The position numbers were made by a program, and so were the translations under genes. From Naganishia liquefaciens (Eukaryota > Basidiomycota > Tremellomycetes > Filobasidiales > Filobasidiaceae), in the NCBI GenBank assembly GCA_013423385.1, contig BLZA01000010.1, forward strand, positions 124,001-188,000: a stretch of DNA of 64,000 nt, in the 5' to 3' direction. Of this stretch, positions 46,279 to 57,100 are shown piece by piece (position 1 is the stretch's first letter; each line of letters starts with the position of its first letter). Below the pieces are notes generated by a model. The model ran no database searches. It saw only the letters and a program-made list of their open reading frames with translations, and had not been told where the DNA came from.

Positions 46279-46744
46279 AGGGCAAGGACTGAATGACGAA
46301 AAGGAATCTATATAATTCGGGCGCTGGTCGCCATCCAATTTGGTTGTATCCGGGAAGTGGTCAACAGAATTGTTGTCAACGAAAATTGAATGTGGCATGG
46401 ACTTTGTATCTCAGACAGATCCAAAACTTTCCTCAGTACCCAAAACCTAGCGATTTTTGATACGTAGCGATAATCCAGGCCTATCAGCCTCAACGATCGA
46501 AGGGAACGTCACAACCCCGCGCACGCAGCTCCCATTAAATCCATGTTCGCAGGAAAGAGGTGATGTGTCGTTATTGTATATCGCCCCGACCTGATTTCTA
46601 GTACTGATATCTAGTACAACGTATAGGAATCCACCACGAGCCCACCACGAGCCCACCACGAGCCTAAGATTCACGCGCGCTTGCTGCTGTAAAGCGTTCC
46701 TCTCACCGAAAGAGGTCACCCGAATGGTTGAATGAAACTATCTC
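46279..46744. other. Intergenic, convergent 3' ends
   Basis: About 470 bp between the stops of the disordered-protein gene (plus) and the OPT transporter (minus). It must contain both terminators. A 33-bp tandem repeat lies at 46631-46663. No gene was seen. Confidence 0.45.
46631..46663. repeat. Three-copy 11-bp tandem repeat
   Basis: Three perfect copies of CCACCACGAGC in the spacer between two convergent genes. It is outside any supported reading frame and is probably a minisatellite. Confidence 0.9.
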
Positions 46745-49700
46745 CTACGAATCAGGAAGGAGACATCGGTCGGTACTGTATTTCAAGTCATTGCCCCACC
46801 TAGCAGATGAACAAAGTTAGAACCATACGAGATGCCTCTATGGCCGAGAGGAACATACCATTCCGGGAAAGCATGGGCTTCTCCAGCTGCACCGAAGACT
46901 GCAAAGTTGAGAATGAACGAAATGACCTGTGTTCCTCCATCCATGGCTCCAGCGAACAAGTAACTGCGGGGGTCCGAGTGTTAGGGCTGAGCTAAGAGCG
47001 CATCGATACATTCAACTCACTTGTACTTCGTGAAGAGTCGAGGATACCTCTTTCGCACGAACCACTGGGACACGATCCCGATGACCATTGCAGGATTTAC
47101 ACTCGTGTTGACACCGACGGACTGGCAAACAAAATTGCGGACGTTAACCTTTGGCTCCAGCGTCAGGATACTGCTGCTACCCACCATGTAACACGAATAC
47201 TGGGTGATGATGTAGGTGTGAACGTTGTTGAATCCAAAGTTGGGGAACCTCTTGTGCATGAGCCAGAAGGGAATTGGCAAGAGGCAACCGATACCCAAAG
47301 CAGCCGGAACCATATAATAGGTCTTTCCCGCCGCGAACATCTGCTGAGCTAGGGCACCGTAGGCAATGGCGTTACTGTTGTAAGACTGAGCGTTTTGTCC
47401 ACTCCAAAGCTGACGGGTAGACCGGAATCTCAGCAACGCTTTTTCAGCCTGCGACACTTCACGTACCCTAGTACCGGAGATAGACAGAAGGGCCTCTCGT
47501 TGCTGATTGATGACAGACAACATGATAACATAGTTGAGGATGGCTCCAATCACTGTACCAAGCTATCGATCGAGAGGGCTAGGTCAGCGGGAATCCTGTC
47601 ATTGCAGAAGAAAAACGCTCACCATTTGGTAGAGGAAAGTGATCCGTGGTGGAATCTTGACGTAGATACCTAGCTTCAGGTCTTCCAGCAAGGCAATAGC
47701 TTGAACCTGTTGAACGCCCTTAGTACCATCCTCTCCATCAAGGGTAGAACCAAACTCACTTGTGGGTTTTGACCATACATGGCGAAGTACATGTTGGCAA
47801 CGGGGTTTCCGGGAACCATCTTGGAGCCCATGAGCTGGAAAAGACCCGTGCCTCCAGAAACGAATTGAGAGAATCCAAGGTAGCCGGCAAACAAAGAGTA
47901 CACAACCGTGAAGATGAAAGAGATCAAGAGGACGACTAAACAGACCAATGAATCAGTGCCTCGTGCAGAACGGTGTCACCGACAGCATTTACCAATGAGC
48001 GCCCACCAAGGCATGCCACTGTTACCAGCATAATTGGTCGCTGCGGACGTAAGCGTAAGCTTCATCCTGCGGATCTGGAGGGATATATGCCATCTTACCC
48101 ATGGCCATGGCGAAGGCGCCTGCAAGCACCAATAGGAACCAGAACTTGGGAACATTTCGATATCCCGACTTGCGCATCTGGAAGCTAAGAAGGGGCATTT
48201 TCCAGTCAGACTGTCTTGGCAGAGGATGCCGTGAGCGCAAAACGTACAGATGCTCATCTTTGATCATAGAGATGTCTTCCTCCTCTTCGATCAGAATGCT
48301 ACGCCATCCTTGTTTCCATATGTTGCGAACGTTGACGACATCCTTTACCAATGGGTAAAGATCCTTTCCATAGAAGAGGCCAGCGTGAACGATGGCAGCG
48401 CCGATAGACAAGTTGTCAACGAGCAGGAAAAGGGCATTGGTGGCGCTGAACCACGCTGGACCAACGGCGTCGTATTTCTCTTGGTCGAAGCGGTTGTTAG
48501 TCAGAATAGCCGTCTGATTGTAGGTGTTGCCGTCGGTGTCGAAAATGGCCTGCGACATGAAAGGATAGGATTTTCCTCTCCATATGTTTCCATAGTAGAC
48601 GGAAGACATCAAGATATAGGTCAAGAGGATTCCCACATCCTGGTTAAGTTGAGTGACCAAGGGAGTGTATAGACAGGCCGAGCCAATGTAGTTCCTGAAT
48701 AATATGTTAGTGTCTTATAGAGGCGCGAAAACCCAGAAACTCACCAGTCCAGCGACCAGGTGAACAGGCCCATGCCCTCATTGTTGGAGCCTCCGCCGAA
48801 GACATTTCGCAAGACCGGCGAAGTATGGTTAATCAGACAAACAATAGACAAAGCGCCAAGTAGCGGGAAGATCCATTGTGGCAAAATCTCGTACTTTGGA
48901 GCGGGATCAGCCAATCTCCCATAATTCTGAGAGCACACTGTCCGCGACGTACCACGAACATGAATCCGAAAATTCCCCAGTAGAACTTCACTCTCTTACT
49001 ACCTAATCCTTCCAAGTGGAGCGCCTGGAAAACAGAGGCGACCGGGATCTTGCTGGGCCAGAGTGCTTGACTTGGCTTGACACAAATATCGTAGAGGAGA
49101 CCCGCAAAGCCGTATCCAATACATTGACTTGCAATCAACATGAAGATTGCGACGCCTGCATTCATCTTGTTGTCGCTGAAAAACGAGAGCGGTCAGAACA
49201 AGGACAGCCAGGATGACTTCTATCTCGACTCACTAAAAGAGATCTTGGACCGAAATTACTTGAATAGCTACAGCCGAGCTTGCAGCGGTGGAGCACATGA
49301 TGATGACCACACAATGCTCCTTGATGTTGAAAGGTCCAGGGTTTATGAAGCGGAAGAAGCCGCGAGACGGAATGATTTTCTCCCAGCCTTTACCTTAAGC
49401 GAAGACAGCGATGAGGTTTCAGCCACAAGGTGCGAGAAGGGCGATGAAAGGCGAACTTACCAAAGAAATATGTCATGATCAGAAGGAAAGACTAGAACAC
49501 CGGAGACTCAAATATTAGTTTTGGAGGCTATCAGGCAGAAGCCTGAGAACCGCTCACCTGAGAGACTGAGAGGGTTTGCCTAAATCGCGTTGAAGGGCTC
49601 AGCTATCGCGTGGCGACTGGAGCATGGAGACTGCGACTCACGGTTTGAAATAGTACAGTTGCGCCAGGACCGCCGCAAAACACGAGAAACCTAATCCGAG

Positions 49701-50027
49701 GAACATAGATCGAAAAGTGAGGACAGACAACGTCGGGTCATCGTACGTCGATAAGACCTTGACCGCAATATCATGGTTGTCCTTGACCATTGCCTCCTCG
49801 TCCGTAGCCGTCCCGTCCATAATCCTCTTTTCGAGATCTTGCACATCGTGCATATAGTCGTCAGCTGCCGCTGCTTTTACAGTGACATCGGCGTCAGACT
49901 GCTTCTCTCCTTTGTCGTCGCTGGAATAGTTTCGCTTGTCATCATCGTCAGACTCTGCTTGGAAGGCGCCGTGGTATTCGGTGATCGGCACCTCCTGAGG
50001 CACGGGGGAGATTTCTGATGGCTTCAT
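46745..50027 (-). CDS. Oligopeptide transporter, OPT family
   Basis: Plasma-membrane proton-coupled importer of small peptides, glutathione or metal chelates; substrate not determinable. The start at 50027 opens a charged cytosolic N-terminus of about 110 residues. About a dozen hydrophobic helices follow, first FLGLGFSCFAAVLAQLYYF. The OPT signature NPGPFNIKEH is present, then VISVQDLFYDNKMNAGVAI, KPSQALWPSKIP, GWRSILIEEEE and LYVLRSRHP in the cytosolic loop. Helices 8-12 include YGALAQQMFAAGKTYY and HKRFPNFGFNNVHTYI. The protein ends GEAHAFPEWWGNDLKYS plus a short tail, the usual C-terminal W-W-G-N motif. Many short introns interrupt it; exon 1 is 50027-49642 and exon 2 only 22 nt (49579-49558). 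Length is about 850-880 residues, normal for the family. Confidence 0.95.
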
Positions 50028-52060
50028 GATGTTTGAGTCCTTCTGTCGAGTCAGGCTAGTCACAAAGAGTATCGAACGCCCACGCGCTCGATCTGACAAG
50101 TGATATATATGAAATCGTCTGGGAAGTGAGACCCATTCCTTCGGTATCTGCCGCTTTCACGACGTCTCAGGTTGTCGGGCAAAGGTTGTGTGTGATCTTG
50201 CATATTTGGCTATCCTCGCGGCTGAAGAGCTGATAAGGAGGCTGGGATCATGCAACGCACCGCACGGCTGCTTCGACCCGGACCTGTCCGTCTCCGGGAG
50301 AACTGGTCGCGTTTTGCAGTAGAATCCAGCCAGATTTCAACCGGTTCCGCTATCAAGGCGACATCGACGGCCAATGTGCCCGCAATATTTTGCGGATAGG
50401 ACTGCGCAAGGAACGGAATTAGCAGCTGGACTACACTTACACTGCACAGGAGAAGCCAATCGACGACCGAAGCAAGGACGTTATCGCTCTATACGATGCA
50501 ACGCTCACTATCCACTTGTTGCCCCAGGGCAGCTCCAAGAGCGTCTTTGCGAAGATGAACGCATGTTGCGCGTGCATAGCGAATTGATAACGAGAATGGT
50601 AGCACATGGTGCAAAGCAGCAACAAAGCTAGCGAAGATAGCTGTCAACAAGACAGCTGCTGCTGCAGGTGACAAGGAGGCCCAGGAGCTAAAGAGTCGCC
50701 AAAATACTAACCTCTCTACTCTGGATTCTTGATAACTTGCAGACGTGCGGCTCACACGATGCCAGACATAGAAAGAGATCAAACGCCGAAGCGCGAGTGA
50801 TAAGCGAGAATATACCGGTTGAGGCCGATAAGAAGCCACTGCAGCTGCCGCAGCCAGAAAGTCAGCCAGAATACAATCAAATTCGCAGATCATGGAGCTG
50901 ATCAAGAGCTTGATAAAGGAAAATATATCAGATGTGAAGCCACCAGCTAAGCTGCCTAGAGGAAGTCCCAGATCGCGACCTCATGCTCTGAATAGCACTT
51001 TGATTTATAAATGAGTACTCCGGCACCGAATTCGGTGTCTATCTCGATCTCGTAAAATAAGAAGCTGACGTGAGATACCCAGCGTCTGCCGGATCGGCAG
51101 CGCCCCTGGCTTGGCTATTTGAAGCTCGTATAATTAGCTCTAGTGTCTATATCAGCTTCTACATGCATCTGTCACAAAATATACCTTTCTTCAGCTCACA
51201 ATAGCTTCGTATGAAGGAGCTTCTTTGCTGTAATCAGCATTCTATCTTGTTCTACCGATGCTGCGCTTTGTTACAGAGACCGCCAGCCAAGTCGACTTCT
51301 TGATTCGAAGTCGACATCGCGGCAGCTATCTATCTCAGCTCATCACTTGATGCACTGCTATCGCAATACCCCATGCGGCCCGTGCCCATGATATTACATA
51401 AACGACTGCGACACCACGGAGAGCCTTGAGGCAGCTCTCGAATCTCAGCTCGTGCTTCAGAAACTGCTACAGGTATAATCTGACAAGCCATATTGCGAGC
51501 TGCGTGTTTTGCAGACTTCGCAAGCAATAGCTGCGAGGCATCTTCTTTGTGCGACCGCCGCAGGATCCGCTCCGGTAGAGGACGACCATCCCAATATGTA
51601 TTCCTGCCGAGCTAGTTCGCAAACTAAGCCTCTTGCCCCTGGATGCTGAAAGCGAGAGATTGCTCTTGATGTATACTTAGAAGCTGCTCGACGTCTCTGC
51701 CAGCAGAGCAAAACACGGACGCTCTTGCAGGGGCCCTGAAGAGGGGCTGTGTCGCTCTACTAGCTTTGGTCCGGCACAAACGTCCGACCAGGTGTCTGTG
51801 ACCGTCGTTGGTGGCCGGCCACTTGACGCATCACCGGTCACGCACGGGAATCGAAACCTAACCTGTTCAGAGAACACAGCCATACTCAAAGCCATAGTGT
51901 CAATGACAGAAAGACCACGCAATCTGGCTATCGAGTCCCGACATGGCGATTGCGAAACGAAGTAATATATGTACGGTCTAATGCGTCGCGCTATTGGTCA
52001 AAGACTTGGCGGCAGGCCTTGCCCACGAATCGCGAAATTGGCCCTTTGATCAATCATGCG
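50028..52060. other. Gene-poor, decayed-looking stretch
   Basis: About 2 kb without a supportable gene. Frames are short and broken on both strands, and the base composition feels less coding than the neighbours, with frequent AGCT strings. The first 100-200 bp should be the OPT promoter. A hairpin-forming inverted repeat lies at 51291-51315. No terminal repeats bounding an element were found by eye. Confidence 0.4.
51291..51315. repeat. Perfect inverted repeat, 9-bp arms
   Basis: GTCGACTTC at 51291-51299 and its exact reverse complement GAAGTCGAC at 51307-51315 are separated by 7 bases. It could form a small cruciform or RNA hairpin. No flanking T tract or gene end indicates a role. Confidence 0.85.
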
Positions 52061-52083
52061 AGGCCGACTTGGAGGCCGACTTG
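52060..52083. repeat. Two-copy 12-bp direct repeat
   Basis: Two adjacent perfect copies of GAGGCCGACTTG, probably from a local slippage duplication in non-coding DNA. Confidence 0.8.
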
Positions 52084-52199
52084 AAATCGGCAGCTTTTTC
52101 ATACAAGTTTGTGAAAAGGGTACGTCAGGTCCCGAATGTAGACCCGAGGTCGATGTCACACAAGGCGGTCGTAAACTTTACAGTCAACTCTTGGTTTCA

Positions 52200-53858
52200 G
52201 GCTTATTACTATCGAAACAGAATATCTGGCATATGATCCGATCTCTTTTGTTGTAACGATACAACAAGTATGGCTCTAGCGGCTTCGATAAGTTGCCTTT
52301 ACTCCAAGATAGGTAAACTAGGCCGCCCGAGATAGTCGCAATCAGCGAAGTCCACACAATTGGGTATCTGCGAGTCAGCTGGCTTACGACTTGAGCGGCG
52401 ATACCAGTCAACGCAGATCCTAGCAAGATGAAGCCTTGAAGACGATGCAGCCATTTAGATCGAGTGTTCGTTAGTGATGAATGAAAAGAGGCTCACCCTT
52501 TTCCAGTTGAATGGAATTGGCGCCGCACACCACATGATTCAACCAAGTCCGCCAGTGCAAGTCCCGTTAAGCCGAAAAGACAATCTTACAGGGAGAGAGT
52601 ACGTACCGAGATCAGACAAAATTGCCTCACGTCCGCCCCGGTTCTTTCACCGACGATAGATCTTCCGTCAGACAGACCGACAAAGCTTTGGCTCTCGTAG
52701 CACGCCGCAATCCAGACCTTAAGCAGGGCAGTTGCCGCAATGAAGAAAGGCGGTAGCTGCCTGGCTGTCTGCGCTTCTCCTTCTTGGATACCCTTGACGT
52801 ACAGGTTGTTTAATGCGGTGTTGGCGTAATTTACTTCAGACGCATAAAGAAACAACTGCGCATTCCCATAGCCCAATTAGTTCGTTTGCTGCCACACGCT
52901 TCTATCTCAGCTCACGCTTTCCGCCAACACCAGTATGAGCAGCCAGATGACTGGCCGATAGCGACAGGTTAAGTCTCTCCGCTTGAGCGGGTCATATCTC
53001 GTGGACTCACGGATCGACACCTAGTACAGGAAGAGTCGGTCCGCAAAAAGGGCCACAATGAAGAGTTCCGGCACGACACACGCAAAACAAGACCGCTCAC
53101 CTGGAAAACGCTAGAAAAGTAGATGGAGCCCAGATGCTTCACAAAGCTTCTTGTGTCAGGCCAAAGAACGACAAGAGGCTGTTCCACGATGACAATCATA
53201 GATCTGCGTACCTTCGGAACATTCGTATTGGTTCTTTTGAACGGGTCATTCTTACTTTAGCGGTAGAAGTTGGACAATGAAATAACACAGTAAATACTCA
53301 CATGTAGCCACAAGTCTTTGAAGATCCATCTCTCTCATAGCCTCCTATTTCTGAAAGAAAATGGGAATTGTGAGTCTATCTTCCGTTTTCGTGCAGGCGG
53401 CGGATTCCTACGAGCCCGCCCGTATCCCATGAGTTCCCCATGGCGTTGTACATCGTTCACCATCTGTCACAAGGGAGTGAGGTCTTGTAGATCAGCTATC
53501 GTCTGCCCTAAGCCTTTGGCTCTTCTTCCCGTTACGCACGACGATGATTTGTGCCACAAATACCAGCAACTCTGAGGCGATAGAGACGACCACGAATATC
53601 CGACATGTCCACATCCATATCTTTCGGAGTCCATCCTGAGGCTGATCCAACTCACCCATTGGAGCGAACCGATATTCTTCGAAGTTGCCTGGACAGTCTT
53701 GGGTTGAGCTCCCGTGAGGTAACAGTGGCTATGCTTTCGGTTTTAAAGGGTAGTGGAAGAGGTTTAGAGGGTTGAGGATTGGTGGTGTTTGGCAGGGATG
53801 CGGAAAAGGGTGAAGATACAGTAAATACTGAGTCGAAACTCCCGAACGGGTGTTGCAT
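52200..53858 (-). CDS. Doubtful membrane-protein gene
   Basis: I do not recognise the product. From an ATG at 53858 the first block reads MQHPFGSFDSVFTVSS. A block at about 53490-53625 contains a hydrophobic helix (RIFVVVSIASELLVFVAQII) followed by basic residues. Further hydrophobic blocks occur near 53050-53080 (VVPELFIVALFADRLFLY), 52700-52760 (FFIAATALLKVWIAACY) and 52300-52420 (IVWTSLIATISGGLVYL). They lie in different frames with possible GT-AG introns between them. This is the pattern of a fungal multi-pass membrane protein, but I could not build one continuous splice model; the first junction in particular fails in phase. It may be a decayed gene or one with unusual splicing. Confidence 0.28.
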
Positions 53859-54129
53859 ATATAGTTGACGTTACTATGTGGAGGCGACAAATTTCCCCTA
53901 TCGAGTTTCAGACTGACACTTGACAAGGGAACAAGTGCGATGCATGCGGCATCGAAAGGGGCTGCAGACAAAGGATCTACGCATGGTGTCATGATGCTAT
54001 ATCTATATAGAGGCTTGGGCATATTACCGATACAACTTTTGTTTCTGGTGCTCATACAACTTTCCGGAACTTCGAATCCGACGGCCCGCTCTTCAATGTG
54101 ATCATACGAATGGAATTCACGCGGGTTGT

Positions 54130-57100
54130 TCAGCTCTCGTACCTGTCGATGGCACGTCTGATGAGCTGGAGTTGCTGTAGGAAGCTGGAACCCAGCTGTT
54201 CGCGAGGCTTTCTTGCAGCTTGAATCAATCGATGGAAGTCTAGAGAGCAGTGCGCTCAATTATCAATGACTCCAAAAGCCTTTGTATGGGTCTTGTGAAC
54301 TTACCGGCTTGAGCCAAAACAGGAAGATTCGACTTCCGTCGTAGAATCATCTTCTGCTTGAAGTCTGCAAAGAACTCGCTAGACACTTGTTCGGCTCGGG
54401 CGACAACGGGATCCTGAGCGAACGACGATCGGTCAGCATCTAATAACGCCCATGTTGGAAAGCTGCTTCAAGACTTACGGGCACACCAGCTAGATGAGCC
54501 ACATCTGCCGTGAAGGGTCATTAGCAAGAATATATCTACTAAAAGGGACGAATGCACTCACGTGTGCCGTACGATGACTCCGCTCTGCCCTCAATCAATT
54601 TGTACAAACATATCACTTCCCTCTTTATGTCGTCAACCTGAGTTTGCATGTGCATGCATCGGACATTCGGATGATACTTGAAGTCATCCGTCAGCGCGCC
54701 GTAATGGGTCTTGTGCCGTAAGACGATAAGTGATTGAGAGCGCACGTGCGGTATGACAACATACGGCAAAGAAGCCTAATGGCAACGTAACAGTCGACAA
54801 ATGATGCAGGACAGCCTGAACAGAAAAGCCATGAGACCGCAAATCCTGCATCTTCGCCCGAAGAGCCAGCGTACCTCCGCGATAGCCATTCCGTCATATG
54901 TAGAGGTTCCGCGTCCAAGTTCTGCGCAGGTGCTCGTAAGCAACATCACTCATATCTCGATGCCGGGCATACCATCGAGTATAACCAGAGATTTCGGCCC
55001 GCCATCGCGCAAGATTTTCGCACACTGGATGACATGAGATCAGTGTGCAAAATGAATGTGGGGTCAAGTGACATACCTCATCCAACTCGACCTTGAAGGT
55101 CGAGCTATTGGAGAACATGTTATCATATGCTCCCATCCGCGTTTGGATCTTGTCTATCGGAGCGATCCTGAAAATAGACTTCAGCTATTCGCATGAAACC
55201 CGGCAATAACGTCGTCACGAACGTAGCTTGACTTGCGGGCAATAGAGCCCCTAGTTGAGCCATGATAACGGCGACTGATGTCATTCTGGGACGGGACTTT
55301 AGCCATCACACCCTCCCTGCATCGTGCTCAATGACTTACCGACACAAAGTAGATTTACCGGCAGTATCTGCCGAAGGAAATCCGAAAAGGTTTAGCTCTT
55401 GACCAAGACATCAAAGACAAATCTCTCACTCGGCCCTGTCAACAAAGTCTGTCTAGGCACCTGGTTTCCGAGCTGAACATCGTTCGAAATGAAATCGGAT
55501 CGCAGGCACAGTGCAGGATGACGCAAGTCTTTGAAATCGATGAATGCTTCTTCGCTTTCTACCAGTACTGGCCGGCATCTCGGCTCATCAAGGTCTGCGG
55601 AGGCTTTAGCAAGCGAGAGCAAACAGTCGAGTTCGGCGAAAATCCTGAGAAGAAGAGAATCGGTCTCCGGCAGTATCAGCGATCCTTGGAAAACTTACCG
55701 TACGGCTTTCAGCCAGACTTCTCTGTCATTGTCGAATTCTTGCAACAATTGTGAGAAGAAACCTTGAAAGGCGATTTTTCTAGTCTCCCGTGCTTCCTGG
55801 ACCTGTCGAATAAGAGGCTGTGTTTTTCCGGTGACGTATTTGTTGTGCGCCTGATATCATACAGGGTCAGCCCGAGTACTGTTATGAAGAGCAGGGCTAA
55901 ATACCTTGGTTCCACCTGTCTTGGTCCAATTTGCTGGAACCTTTACCTTGACGGGTGCCTGAATCACGTAGATGTCCTGCGAACAGGCGGCGTCAGGCTG
56001 GGGAGATTGATGTCGAGCTTTGTGCTCACCTTTGCGCCCTGCGCGCTATGCCAATAAGTCAGATCTGTGCACCTGGAAAAGGCAAAAGTGAGCGATCAGT
56101 GTCTACGATGCGGCAAAAATGGTATCCCACACACTTGAGCAGTGTCTTGTATTCCTCGAGAACATCTTCAAGCTCGCCCTCGGCTTGTTCAACAGCGGCC
56201 GATGCTTCATCACACTCTTCGCTGGCTCCAGGGGTAGGAAGAATGTCTACAGGGAATAAGCCTGAATTCACGAAAGTAAAGGCAACAACGGAACGCACCG
56301 CCATCGACGATCTCAAACATGCCTTGGATATGTGCCAGATTCGATGTCATGTCAGGTGCGCCTCGCAACAGAGAGCTAACGCTGGTTGACGAGAAGGATT
56401 GGGCCATCTCGGAGAGTTGGCTGAAGCCTTTGTTGACCTTCTGGAACGCGTTCAAGACTTTGAGAAAGTCGCTTTGCTTGCATCGTCCGGCGTGAATGCG
56501 AGAAATGAGTCGTTCCAAGTCCGGAGTATCTTTGGCCATCCGGTGGAATCGCTCGCTGAAAGTCAGATCTGCCATCAAGTCGGCAACGGCGTCTTGCCTG
56601 TGGCCGAGCCACAAAGGTTAGCGAATTGGAAAGTGCGGACTTGGCAGTGCGAACCTAGCGTTGATAGCGTCGATCTTTTGCAATGGAGCGGTAAGCCAGA
56701 TTCTGAAAAGCCTTTTCCCAAATGGGGTCGCGCATCGCTGCAAGAGCTGTAGAAGCGTTCCTTCTTCGCCACCTTCATTGTTGACGAGAACCTATAGTAT
56801 CGCAGTCAGTCTGACAGAGCGAACGGGCCGGGCGCCGAGACTTGCCTCCAGGTGGCTTAGAGTTTGGCCATCCAGAACTAGGTTTTCTCCTCTACGAATG
56901 GGGTCGTAAACGTTGAAGCTTCTTTGCGATAACAAATCATTGGCCATATTTAGTGAGCGGAGATAAAACATCATGCCACCGAGCGCTTCGATGGCAAGAG
57001 ATTTATCCAGCATGTTGCTTATGGCTTCCGGAATACCCAGTTTCGTGGGATCATTGCCAGCCATCTCGGCGTCGTCTTCATCATTATTAACGTTGCCAAA

